A stretch of DNA of 64,000 nucleotides from JALZUV01 sp964654855 (GTDB lineage: Bacteria; Pseudomonadota; Alphaproteobacteria; Rickettsiales; JALZUV01). The notes under the pieces are model-generated. The model was not told the DNA's origin, ran no database searches, and worked only from the letters and a program-made list of their open reading frames with translations. Location: assembly GCA_964654855.1 (NCBI GenBank), contig CAZZJS010000006.1, forward strand, positions 84,183 to 148,182, written 5' to 3'. Positions 1 through 7,635 of this stretch are shown here, piece by piece. The position numbers were made by a program, and so were the translations under genes. Numbering within the stretch: position 1 is the first letter of the stretch; the number at the start of each line of letters is the position of its first letter.

Positions 1-1
1 T

Positions 2-547
2 ATTGCGATTAATAAGCATATTGGCTTCCCTGTATCTCTCTTAGCGGCATGGACGGATAAGCATTTAGGTAAGGTTGTATTGGTTGATAATGCTGGGGTC
101 GAAGGTGAAGATCGTGTGATTGCTGAATCTTTTATCCTCGATGATCGTGATTTATTTGCATTAGAGGGGGCGGAGAAATCAGGTGAATTACTTTCTTACC
201 TTATGCGTGAAAAGATGATGCCTTACGGTGTGCTATCGCAAGAGGTGGAGGTTGAAAATACGGGCTACCTTGCTGCACGTGTTGGTGGCGTGAATCATGT
301 GCTGGTGATGGTCGATACCGAGCGCATGGTGGATGTGATGGAGAAAGCGCAACTGAATTTGAATGCGCATGGCCCATCCAATCTTACGCTGGTGAAGTTT
401 CTAGCTTCCTTTGTGATTGATCGTATCGATAAGCCGGATGCTGAAGATATGACGCCGCCTGAGATGATGGAAGCTTATTTAGAAGTGCTTGAGAAAAATC
501 CTGACACACCACGTCCTAATTATCTGGGATTGAATGCGGGCAGTTAA
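2..547 (+). CDS. Unknown protein, 5'-truncated by window edge
   Basis: The reading frame is open to the first bases of the window, so this is the C-terminal ~181 residues of a longer protein; an internal TTG at 80 is not a convincing start. I do not recognise the family. The visible part is acidic, mixed alpha/beta in character, with no signal peptide or membrane segment, and ends in a Met/Pro/Glu-rich helix (MTPPEMMEAYLEVLEKNPD). It lies 37 bp upstream of tatA on the same strand and may share that operon. In many Alphaproteobacteria the gene before tatA is scpB, but I see no ScpB-like winged-helix motifs, so I do not assign that name. Confidence 0.6.
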   Translation: MAINKHIGFPVSLLAAWTDKHLGKVVLVDNAGVEGEDRVIAESFILDDRDLFALEGAEKSGELLSYLMREKMMPYGVLSQEVEVENTGYLAARVGGVNHVLVMVDTERMVDVMEKAQLNLNAHGPSNLTLVKFLASFVIDRIDKPDAEDMTPPEMMEAYLEVLEKNPDTPRPNYLGLNAGS

Positions 548-584
548 GCTGCTAGCTATAAGCTCCTAAAATACGGAGAATTTT

Positions 585-761
585 ATGAGTATCGGTTTCT
601 GGCAGTTAATTCTTATCCTAATCATTGTGTTGCTAGTGTTTGGCGCAGGTAAGTTGCCGCGCGTCATGGGTGATTTGGGTAAAGGTATCAAATCCATGAA
701 AGAAGGCATTAACGAGGGCAAGGAAGAAGGCGATAAGCCGGAAGACGACGCAAAAGCCTAA
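585..761 (+). CDS. tatA: Sec-independent translocase subunit TatA
   Basis: A 58-residue protein. It has a short periplasmic N-terminus (MSIGFWQ), one hydrophobic membrane helix (LILILIIVLLVFG), a hinge (FGAGKLP, a variant of the usual FGPxKLP), an amphipathic helix and an acidic, charged tail, which is the complete TatA plan. TatA oligomerises in the inner membrane to form the pore through which folded twin-arginine substrates pass. A CGGAG ribosome site precedes the ATG. The stop overlaps the tatB start by one base (TAATG), so tatA, tatB and tatC are translationally coupled. The gene is certain despite its small size. Confidence 0.95.
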   Translation: MSIGFWQLILILIIVLLVFGAGKLPRVMGDLGKGIKSMKEGINEGKEEGDKPEDDAKA

Positions 762-1033
762 TGTTTGATTTATCAATCGCTGAGATGGCGTTTATTGCCG
801 TCGTTGCGTTGGTCGTGATTGGACCAAAAGAACTACCTGTTTTGCTACGCACTGTAGGGCGATGGATTGGTCGTGCGAAGCGCTTTGCACGTGGTGTGAT
901 GGATCAGCTTGAATTGAGCGATTTGCAGGCGGATGTCAAAACCATTCAAAATGATGCAGGTGAGATGTTTGAAGCTTATGACCTTTCAGAGGTTGAAGAT
1001 AAAAGCCGAAAGCCCAAAACTAAAGACGAATAA
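761..1033 (+). CDS. tatB: Sec-independent translocase subunit TatB
   Basis: A 90-residue protein. It has one N-terminal membrane helix (AEMAFIAVVALVVI), then the TatB hinge GPKELP and a long amphipathic helix (LLRTVGRWIGRAKRFARGV). The conserved early Glu (E8 in IAEM) and the GPKELP motif separate TatB from TatA. TatB pairs with TatC to form the receptor for twin-arginine signal peptides. Its tail is shorter than that of many alphaproteobacterial TatB proteins, which often run to 150 residues or more. The start overlaps the tatA stop and the stop overlaps the tatC ATG, both as TAATG. Confidence 0.95.
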   Translation: MFDLSIAEMAFIAVVALVVIGPKELPVLLRTVGRWIGRAKRFARGVMDQLELSDLQADVKTIQNDAGEMFEAYDLSEVEDKSRKPKTKDE

Positions 1034-1800
1034 TGGAAGAATATCGCGCGCCTTTAATGGAGCATTTGCTCGAATTTCGTAAACGCCTAATGGTGGTGTT
1101 CGTTGCGTGGGTTATTGGCTTCGTCATTGCCTATCTAATGAAGACGCAAACCTATGGCTTCCTTATGCAGCCATTAGTCGAGGCGTATGGCGATGGTGGC
1201 ACGCAGGAGCGCCGACTTATTTATACGAGCTTACCGGAAACGTTCTTTACTTATGTGAAGCTGTCTATCTTTGTAGGCTTTGTGTTGGCATTTCCTATCA
1301 TTGCACAGCAGTTTTACGGCTTTGTGGCGCCAGGTTTGTATAAAAAAGAGAAGCGGGTGGTCTTGCCTTACCTTGTCCTTTCGCCGCTATTATTCTTCGC
1401 GGGGATGGCTTTGGCTTACTATTATGTTTTTCCGTTGGCATGGAAGTTCTTTATCGGATTTGAGCAATTAAGCGGGCAGGGTGATTTGCCGATGGCGGTG
1501 GTGTTAGAGGCGAAAGTCAGTGATTACCTTGCGCTTGTGATGCAGATGCTGATTGCTTTCGGTTTAGCCTTCCAATTACCTGTTGTGCTTACCTTAATGG
1601 CTCGTGCGGGTATGGTGAAAGCCGCTTCATTGGCTCGGACCCGTAAGTTCGCACTTGTCGGAATTGTCACAGTAGCTGCCATTTTCACGCCTCCAGACGT
1701 CATAAGTCAAGTCGCGCTGGCAGTGCCTCTTATGTTGCTGTATGAATTGTCCATAGTGAGTTGCAGGCTCATCGAAAAGAAACAAGATACGTTAGACTAA
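1033..1800 (+). CDS. tatC: Sec-independent translocase subunit TatC
   Basis: A 255-residue polytopic inner-membrane protein with six predicted helices. It begins with the conserved cytoplasmic PLMEHLLEFRKRL, which contributes to the twin-arginine binding site. The first periplasmic loop and second helix carry SLPETFFTYVKLSIF, and the first cytoplasmic loop has FVAPGLYKKEKR with the family's Phe and Glu. TatC is the core receptor of the Tat pathway that exports folded, often cofactor-loaded proteins. It is coupled to tatB by a one-base overlap; serS follows 8 bp later, so the operon probably runs on into serS-surE-pcm. Confidence 0.97.
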   Translation: MEEYRAPLMEHLLEFRKRLMVVFVAWVIGFVIAYLMKTQTYGFLMQPLVEAYGDGGTQERRLIYTSLPETFFTYVKLSIFVGFVLAFPIIAQQFYGFVAPGLYKKEKRVVLPYLVLSPLLFFAGMALAYYYVFPLAWKFFIGFEQLSGQGDLPMAVVLEAKVSDYLALVMQMLIAFGLAFQLPVVLTLMARAGMVKAASLARTRKFALVGIVTVAAIFTPPDVISQVALAVPLMLLYELSIVSCRLIEKKQDTLD

Positions 1801-1808
1801 GAGAACTT

Positions 1809-3074
1809 ATGCACGATATACGTTGGATTCGCGAGAACCCGACTGCGTTTGACGCAGCGATGAAAGCTCGTGGCTTGGAGCCGCAAGCGGAGAAGTTGAT
1901 TGCATTAGATGAAGAGCGGCGTAGCACGATTGCAAAAGTAGAATCTATGCAGGCGGAGCGTAATAGCGTTGCCAAACAAATTGGCGAAAAGAAACGCGCT
2001 GGCGAAGATGCGACCGAAGTGATGGCGCGCGCCGCATCGCTAAAAGCAGAAATCGCCGAAATTGAGGCATCGCTAGAAACAGGTGATGCGCTGACCGCAG
2101 CACTAGAAAAACTACCTAATATGCCTATGGCGGGTGTGCCTGAAGGTTTGGATGAGTCCGATAATAAAGAGCGTATCCGTTGGGGCGAGGTCAAAGAAAT
2201 TGAAAATGCGAAACAGCATTTTGATATTGGCGAAGCGCTAGGCCAAATGGATTTTGAAACCGCGGCTGAAATGTCTGGTTCTCGGTTTGTTTTACTTAGT
2301 AAGCATCTTGCCCGTTTAGAGCGTGCATTGGCGAGTTTTATGCTTGATTTACATACGAGTGAGGCCGGCTATACTGAAGTGGTGCCGCCTTATTTAGTCC
2401 GCGATAACGCGCTTTATGGTACAGGCCAGCTACCGAAGTTTGAGGAAGACTTATACAAAACGGATGGCGATCATTATCTTATTCCAACCTCTGAAGTGCC
2501 GCTAACCAATATTGTAGCAAATCAAATTGTGGCAGAAGAAACGTTGCCGCGTCGTTATACTGCTTATACGCCATGTTTTCGTTCTGAGGCCGGTTCGGCA
2601 GGGCGCGATACGCGCGGAATGATTCGTCAGCATCAATTCACAAAAGTGGAGTTGGTGAGTATCGTTAAGCCTGAGGATGGTGAAGCAGAATTAGAGCGAT
2701 TAACTTTGGCAGCAGCAGAAGTACTGCGTCGTTTGGAGTTGCCGTATCGCAAAGTCCTTCTTTGTACGGGTGATATGGGTTTTTCAGCGCGAAAAACGTA
2801 TGATTTGGAAGTATGGCTTCCAGGGCAGCAGCAATATCGCGAAATCTCCAGCTGCTCTTATTGCGGAGATTTTCAAGCGCGTCGTATGAAGGCGCGTTTC
2901 CGCCGTGAAGGTGAGAAGAATACTGAGTTTTTACATACGTTGAACGGTTCTGGTCTTGCGGTTGGTCGAACGATTGTAGCGATTTTGGAGAATTATCAGC
3001 AACCTGATGGCTCTGTTCTCGTACCGAAAGCGTTGCAGCCTTACATGGGTGGGTTGGAGAGAATCACTGCATGA
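1809..3074 (+). CDS. serS: Serine--tRNA ligase
   Basis: A 421-residue class II synthetase that charges tRNA-Ser (and tRNA-Sec where present) with serine in the cytoplasm. The N-terminal ~100 residues form the long antiparallel coiled-coil arm that grips the tRNA variable arm (about residues 25-100). The catalytic core shows motif 2 (FRSEAGSAGRDTRGMIRQHQF), the SSCSYCGDFQARR segment, and motif 3 (LNGSGLAVGRTIVAILENYQ). I chose the ATG at 1809 because MHDIRWIRENP matches the family N-terminus; an upstream in-frame start would lie inside tatC. The last codons overlap surE by 4 nt (ATGA). Confidence 0.97.
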   Translation: MHDIRWIRENPTAFDAAMKARGLEPQAEKLIALDEERRSTIAKVESMQAERNSVAKQIGEKKRAGEDATEVMARAASLKAEIAEIEASLETGDALTAALEKLPNMPMAGVPEGLDESDNKERIRWGEVKEIENAKQHFDIGEALGQMDFETAAEMSGSRFVLLSKHLARLERALASFMLDLHTSEAGYTEVVPPYLVRDNALYGTGQLPKFEEDLYKTDGDHYLIPTSEVPLTNIVANQIVAEETLPRRYTAYTPCFRSEAGSAGRDTRGMIRQHQFTKVELVSIVKPEDGEAELERLTLAAAEVLRRLELPYRKVLLCTGDMGFSARKTYDLEVWLPGQQQYREISSCSYCGDFQARRMKARFRREGEKNTEFLHTLNGSGLAVGRTIVAILENYQQPDGSVLVPKALQPYMGGLERITA

Positions 3075-3868
3075 GCAACCTTCGCCAGATAAATGATCTT
3101 AAAGGTAAGCGCATTTTGGTGACGAATGATGATGGTATCTATGCGCCGGGTTTAGAGATATTGCATGGTATTGCGAGCGAACTATCGGATGATGTGTGGA
3201 TTGTCGCACCGAAGACAGAGCAAAGCGCCTCAGGTCATTCGCTGTCGATTCATTCACCTTTACGCCATCAACAGCATGGTGAGCGTAAATATTCTGTGAC
3301 AGGAACGCCCACCGATTGCGTGATTTTTGCGCATGAAGTGCTGTTAGAACGCAAAATTGATTTGGTGCTGTCTGGTGTTAATCGTGGGCATAATCTAGCA
3401 GAAGATATCACCCATAGCGGCACGATTGCGGCGGCAATGGAAGGAACGTTTTGTGGCGTCCCATCGATTGCACTTTCCTTAAGTTTCGAAATGGATGATA
3501 CGGCTCCAGTAGTTCATTGGGAAGCTCCCAAAGCGCATGGGGCGCAAATAGTGCGTAAAATATGTGCTGCGGGCATCCCTGAAGGTATGTTGATGAATGT
3601 GAACTTCCCTGATTGCGAACCTGACCAAGTGCAGGGCACTCGCATGACCCATACAGGCCGTCGTGGTGTGGTGAAGAATCTAGATGTGCGCCACGATATT
3701 AAAGGGCATCCTTACTATTGGGTGCATTGGGGAGATGAGCAGCAGACAAAAGAATCTGGATCTGATTTGGCGGTAATCGCGGATAAATATATCAGTGTTT
3801 CACCTATCAATATGGATTTGACGGATTACAAAACCCTTGAGCAAATGCGTGGGGTGATAGACTCATGA
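3071..3868 (+). CDS. surE: 5'/3'-nucleotidase SurE
   Basis: A 265-residue metal-dependent phosphatase that removes phosphate from nucleoside 5'- and 3'-monophosphates, a survival protein in stationary phase. The signature ILVTNDDGIYAPG (metal-binding Asp pair) is near the N-terminus, followed by APKTEQSASGHSLS and the SGVNRGHNLAEDITHSGTIAAAMEG metal/nucleotide loop. It has about ten extra residues before the usual start. It overlaps serS by 4 nt and pcm by 4 nt. The order surE-pcm-(NlpD-like) parallels the enterobacterial surE-pcm-nlpD arrangement. Confidence 0.96.
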   Translation: MSNLRQINDLKGKRILVTNDDGIYAPGLEILHGIASELSDDVWIVAPKTEQSASGHSLSIHSPLRHQQHGERKYSVTGTPTDCVIFAHEVLLERKIDLVLSGVNRGHNLAEDITHSGTIAAAMEGTFCGVPSIALSLSFEMDDTAPVVHWEAPKAHGAQIVRKICAAGIPEGMLMNVNFPDCEPDQVQGTRMTHTGRRGVVKNLDVRHDIKGHPYYWVHWGDEQQTKESGSDLAVIADKYISVSPINMDLTDYKTLEQMRGVIDS

Positions 3869-4539
3869 TGCACCTGCAAGATATGCTGATGGATTCACCG
3901 CTTATGGCTGAAGGAGCTGAGGATATTCTGCGCTTAATTATGCAGCTGCGCACGCAAGGTATTACCGATACGGCGGTGCTTTCGGCCTTTGAAAAAATTC
4001 CACGTGAGAAATTTGTAGAGAGTACGTTCCTAGAGCGAGCTTATGAAGATACGGCTTTGCCAATTCCTTGTGGACAAACGATTAGCCAGCCGAGTATCGT
4101 AGCGATGATGACGCAGGCACTTGAGGTAAATGATCGTCAACGTGTGTTGGAAATTGGCACGGGGAGCGGTTACCAAGCCGCAATTTTGAGTAAAGTTTGT
4201 CGCATGGTTTATACAATTGAGCGGCATGAAGATTTGCACGACCTCGCGCATCAGCGCTTTGAAGCGCTAAAATTGCGTAATATTATGCAGCAATGTGGTG
4301 ATGGCTATGAGGGCTGGGCTGAGGCTGCACCGTTTGAGCGTATCATGCTGACGGCAGCTCCGGATGAGTTTCCACAAGCATTGCTTGCTCAGTTAAGCGA
4401 TAATAATGGCGTGATGGTATTACCATTTGGGCGAGAGTCGGAAGTGCAAGATTTATTGAAAATTACGAAAACGCCGCAGGGGGTGACGCAAGAAGTCCTC
4501 GCTTCTGTAAGATTCGTGCCAATGGTGAGCGATAGTTAA
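3865..4539 (+). CDS. pcm: Protein-L-isoaspartate O-methyltransferase
   Basis: A 224-residue SAM-dependent methyltransferase that initiates repair of isoaspartyl residues in aged proteins. Visible are IPREKFV and the ALPIPCGQTISQPSIVAMMTQ substrate loop, the SAM-binding VLEIGTGSGYQAAILS, and the late segment IMLTAAPDEFPQALLAQL followed by the GVMVLPFGRE strand. The start overlaps the surE stop (ATGATGA), giving ATG options at 3865 or 3868. It completes a coupled serS-surE-pcm block; the following lipoprotein appears to have its own promoter. Confidence 0.95.
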   Translation: MMHLQDMLMDSPLMAEGAEDILRLIMQLRTQGITDTAVLSAFEKIPREKFVESTFLERAYEDTALPIPCGQTISQPSIVAMMTQALEVNDRQRVLEIGTGSGYQAAILSKVCRMVYTIERHEDLHDLAHQRFEALKLRNIMQQCGDGYEGWAEAAPFERIMLTAAPDEFPQALLAQLSDNNGVMVLPFGRESEVQDLLKITKTPQGVTQEVLASVRFVPMVSDS

Positions 4540-4548
4540 GCAAAAATA

Positions 4549-4577
4549 TTGCCTGTGGATAAACGTGTGCATATCAT
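4549..4577 (+). promoter_or_regulatory. Candidate sigma70 promoter of the NlpD-like gene
   Basis: TTGCCT (4549-4554), a 17-nt spacer and TATCAT (4572-4577). The -10 box ends 6 nt before the ATG at 4584, so transcription would begin at or next to the start codon and give a leaderless mRNA. No Shine-Dalgarno sequence precedes the ATG, in agreement with this. Confidence 0.5.
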
Positions 4578-4583
4578 TTGTAT

Positions 4584-5435
4584 ATGATTCGCTCTTATAT
4601 TCTATTTGTTAGCTCGATTGCTCTGCTCACTACAGCTTGTACGCAGGAGAAGGCCGCTGAAATTGTTTATAAGGGAAGTCACCATTATGATATTCAGCAG
4701 GCTTATACGCCTGCGCCAACCGTGCCCGATGAAACACCTGCAATGGTGCTAACGAAGCGTGAATCGACAAATCAGATATTTGTTACCGATAATATGAGTG
4801 CTGCGCCGGTGAGAACCGAAGAAGAATTCCGCCAAGTGGTCGAAAACATTAAAGCTGAAAGTGCGAAAGCAGAAACGCCGATTACGGTAGTCGCTATTCC
4901 CGTTGAGAAGCCGTCGACTGAGCTTATTGAACCACAAGAAATTGCGGAATATGGTGCTCGTGGTTTACATGGAGTGAAGCCGAGGATGAAGCCGCAAGCG
5001 CCTCAGTGGTTCGCTCAGCACGCTGGAGATGCAAATGTAACTAAAGGCTTTATTTGGCCGATTCGTGGTAAGTTGATTTCGACCTTTGGTGAAAAGCAAG
5101 GTGGCGAGTTTAACGATGGTATCAATATTGCTGCTCCCGAAGGAAAAGTTATTAAAGCCGCTGCTGATGGCGAAGTCGTCTATGCGGGTAACGAATTAGC
5201 CGGATATGGCAATATGCTCATTATACGCCATAATAATGGTTGGATGAGTGCTTACGCTCATACACAAAAAATGAATGTAGGCTTAGGAAGTTTTGTTTCG
5301 CAAGGGCAAGCTATTGCTGAAGTAGGGAAAACAGGTGATGTTGCTGTTTCTCAATTACATTTTGGCCTTCGAAAAGATCGTCAGTCGGTTAATCCTATGG
5401 ATTTTCTCACTGATACGATTGCCGCAAATTACTAA
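4584..5435 (+). CDS. NlpD-like lipoprotein with degenerate LytM (M23) domain
   Basis: A 283-residue lipoprotein. The N-terminus carries a signal peptide with lipobox LTTAC (Cys at about residue 19). A linker of about 135 residues rich in Glu, Pro and Thr precedes a C-terminal LytM fold (about residues 155-275). The catalytic residues of M23 endopeptidases are replaced: the HxGxDIA motif reads NDGINIA and the final HLH motif reads QLHFG, so zinc binding is probably lost. Degenerate LytM proteins of the NlpD/EnvC/DipM type activate cell-wall amidases during division. The position after surE-pcm supports NlpD, but I see no LysM domain. I chose ATG 4584 over an upstream TTG because it fits the signal peptide and the promoter spacing. 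Confidence 0.82.
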   Translation: MIRSYILFVSSIALLTTACTQEKAAEIVYKGSHHYDIQQAYTPAPTVPDETPAMVLTKRESTNQIFVTDNMSAAPVRTEEEFRQVVENIKAESAKAETPITVVAIPVEKPSTELIEPQEIAEYGARGLHGVKPRMKPQAPQWFAQHAGDANVTKGFIWPIRGKLISTFGEKQGGEFNDGINIAAPEGKVIKAAADGEVVYAGNELAGYGNMLIIRHNNGWMSAYAHTQKMNVGLGSFVSQGQAIAEVGKTGDVAVSQLHFGLRKDRQSVNPMDFLTDTIAANY

Positions 5436-5476
5436 ATAATAACCGAAATTGTCATTCAACGGTAACAGACGCGCGC

Positions 5477-5482
5477 TATACT
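5477..5482 (+). promoter_or_regulatory. Candidate -10 box (TATACT) of unknown gene
   Basis: TATACT ends 6 nt before the ATG at 5489, the same spacing as at the upstream lipoprotein gene. The -35 region is poor (TTCAAC at 16 nt). If this box is used the transcript would start at the ATG, or the ATG at 5516/5519, which has an AGGTGG upstream, would be used with a short leader. Confidence 0.3.
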
Positions 5483-5488
5483 AAAGCT

Positions 5489-6343
5489 ATGGATGGATTT
5501 GGTATAGGTGGCACGATGATGGATTGGCATACGTTTGACGATGCCGAATTTGAGAAATTTAGTGCTGAATATTTTCGTATGAACCAAGAGCTTATGGCGG
5601 CAGGTATTGATATTCATATGCTTTCGCCAATGGATCGTGCGCGTGTTTCAGCGGCCTTATGGACAGATAATGACTTATTCGAAGAAGCGGGGGCGATGAT
5701 GCTAATGTTCCGTCAAAGTTACGGAATGTTAGATGCGATGTATTCGGAAGAGGAAGAGCATACGTCTAAAGTGTCGGCTATTGATGAACATCTGGAAGAA
5801 GCGGAAAGAGCTCTCGAAGAGTTAAGGAAGTCATGGAAAAAGCGCACAAAAGAACAGCGTGACTTTATCCAGCATGATTGGGATATACGCAGTAAAAATA
5901 CGGCAGGGTTTTTCTTTCAGAGTAATGATTTACGTTTGAATAATGCGTCACACGCTGAACTTGATGCGGCTTTAGCGCATTTTCAGGAAATGACACCAGA
6001 ATATTCGCTTCCTAATCCGCAATATCATTTGGGACGGATGCATCTTATTGAGCAAAGCCGTCATGAGCGTTTAGTCACGGGAGAGCTAAAGGATAGTTTG
6101 GCTGGTATTATGGCCGGCTTTGGTGGCTCTATAGCCGCTATAGATATGATGCAGGAAACATCTGTGCTAGATAAAGAGCCAGGCTTCTGGGTGAAGAAGG
6201 TGGAAGCTGAGCGGGAAGAATCAAAGGCACAGCGTCAGGAAAATCAAACAGATCAACCGATTGATACAGATAATTGGGTTGAACGTGTTGAAGAGCAGGC
6301 GCGCCGCGAAGCGCTATTGGAAGAAGAAGTGCAAGCGAGTTAA
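5489..6343 (+). CDS. Unknown cytoplasmic protein with coiled coil
   Basis: A 284-residue protein of no family I recognise. There is no signal peptide or membrane segment. Residues about 15-75 are helical and Met-rich; residues about 88-135 (EEEEHTSKVSAIDEHLEEA onward) form a strongly charged coiled coil; the middle has Phe/Asn-rich stretches (NTAGFFFQSNDLRLNNASH); the last ~60 residues are highly acidic and Gln-rich. ATG 5489 is taken as the start, but ATGs at 5516 and 5519 follow a better ribosome site (AGGTGG). Its end overlaps the convergent ugd stop by 4 nt. Confidence 0.7.
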   Translation: MDGFGIGGTMMDWHTFDDAEFEKFSAEYFRMNQELMAAGIDIHMLSPMDRARVSAALWTDNDLFEEAGAMMLMFRQSYGMLDAMYSEEEEHTSKVSAIDEHLEEAERALEELRKSWKKRTKEQRDFIQHDWDIRSKNTAGFFFQSNDLRLNNASHAELDAALAHFQEMTPEYSLPNPQYHLGRMHLIEQSRHERLVTGELKDSLAGIMAGFGGSIAAIDMMQETSVLDKEPGFWVKKVEAEREESKAQRQENQTDQPIDTDNWVERVEEQARREALLEEEVQAS

Positions 6344-7626
6344 GCGCGTTTTCCCACACATTGATATTCAAACCCTGCTTGTTTCATTTCATTAGGATCA
6401 CAAATATTTCGTAAATCTAGAATAACTGGTTTGTTCATTGCATTCTTTAGTTTGGCAAGATCGAGCGAACGGAAGATATTCCACTCGGTGAGGATAGCGA
6501 GTGCATCTGTATCATGTGCTGCGCCGTAGCTATCTTCGCACCAGTCGATATTTTCTCCGGCAAAATGCTTTTTGCCTTCTTCCATACCTTTAGGGTCAAA
6601 TACGCGGAGTTTTGCGCCAGATTCAAGCAGCATTTGCATAATCTTTAAGGCTGGGCTCTCACGAATATCATCGGTATTTTGTTTGAACGTAATGCCTAAA
6701 ATACCAATGGTCGCATTTTCAGGTGAGGCGGCAAGAATACGCTTAGCCATACTTTCTTTACGCAAATCGTTCGCTTCAATGGTGCTTTCTAGAATGCGGA
6801 AAGGTACGCCGAGGTCATTGGCGATATGTTGGAGTGCGCGCGTATCTTTGGGGAAACATGAACCACCGATACCAGGGCCAGGATTTAGGAATTTATTTCC
6901 GATACGTTCATCTAGCCCCATAATATGAGCAACTTGGCGAATATCTGCACCGGTATGTTCACAAAGATCGGCCATTTCGTTGATGAAGGCAACTTTAGTG
7001 GCTAGGAATGCATTGGCAGCGTATTTACTCATTTCTGCCGTTTCAAGATCACATATAATAAGTGGAATTTCATCTAATGTAAGCGGATGATAAAGGCGAC
7101 GGAGCTTATTTGCAGCTACATCCTCTTCTACGCCAATGACTACGCGTTCTGGGTGCATAAAGTCGGTCACGGCGGAGCCTTCACGCAAAAACTCAGGGTT
7201 GGAAGCGATGGGATTATCGCCAATGCGTGCTTTGATTTGGCGATTAATACCAACAGGCACGGTGGATTTTGTGACGACGACAGCACCTTTAGCTAAGTGC
7301 GGAGCGATTTGTTCGGCTGCAGCAAAGATATATTGCATATCAGCTTCGCCTGTTTCTGGGTGTGGCGGGGTACCCACTGCCAAAAATACGACTTCTGCGT
7401 CGGCAACACCTTCTGGACTATCTGAGGTAAAAATAAGACGACTTGCGTCGCTATTTTGTTTCATCAAGCGGCCAAGGCCGGGTTCAAAAATAATCGGATC
7501 ACCCGCTTTTAACTGCTCTACCTTGCTTTTATTGCTGTCGATACACGTAACGTTATGTCCATATTCTGAAAGACAAACCCCTGTCACAAGGCCAACGTAG
7601 CCAGTACCAATTACTGCAACTTTCAT
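6340..7626 (-). CDS. ugd: UDP-glucose 6-dehydrogenase
   Basis: A 428-residue NAD-dependent dehydrogenase oxidising UDP-glucose to UDP-glucuronate. The N-terminal Rossmann motif is VIGTGYVGLVTGVCLSEYGH. The active-site loop GPGIGGSCFPKDTRAL holds the catalytic Cys, and ASNPEFLREGSAVTDF is the family central motif. The C-terminal UDP-binding domain includes GITFKQNTDDIRESPAL. The catalytic loop reads GGSCFPKDT, typical of UDP-glucose dehydrogenases; from memory the GDP-mannose enzymes (AlgD) read GGSCLPKD, so I do not call it AlgD although an alginate locus lies 15 kb away. galU is 9 bp upstream on the same strand, so the pair makes UDP-glucuronate from glucose-1-phosphate. An AGGAAA ribosome site precedes the ATG. 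Confidence 0.93.
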   Translation of the reverse strand: MKVAVIGTGYVGLVTGVCLSEYGHNVTCIDSNKSKVEQLKAGDPIIFEPGLGRLMKQNSDASRLIFTSDSPEGVADAEVVFLAVGTPPHPETGEADMQYIFAAAEQIAPHLAKGAVVVTKSTVPVGINRQIKARIGDNPIASNPEFLREGSAVTDFMHPERVVIGVEEDVAANKLRRLYHPLTLDEIPLIICDLETAEMSKYAANAFLATKVAFINEMADLCEHTGADIRQVAHIMGLDERIGNKFLNPGPGIGGSCFPKDTRALQHIANDLGVPFRILESTIEANDLRKESMAKRILAASPENATIGILGITFKQNTDDIRESPALKIMQMLLESGAKLRVFDPKGMEEGKKHFAGENIDWCEDSYGAAHDTDALAILTEWNIFRSLDLAKLKNAMNKPVILDLRNICDPNEMKQAGFEYQCVGKRA

Positions 7627-7635
7627 GATGTTTTC

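Noticed and set aside
2..547. Calling the first gene scpB by its position before tatA
   Set aside because: No ScpB-like sequence features are visible in the 181 residues available.
7136..7600. A 154-codon plus-strand frame within ugd
   Set aside because: Antisense shadow of the conserved Rossmann domain of ugd.
6340..7626. Calling the dehydrogenase AlgD because of the nearby alginate genes
   Set aside because: The catalytic loop reads GGSCFPKDT and the gene is coupled to galU, both pointing to UDP-glucose dehydrogenase.
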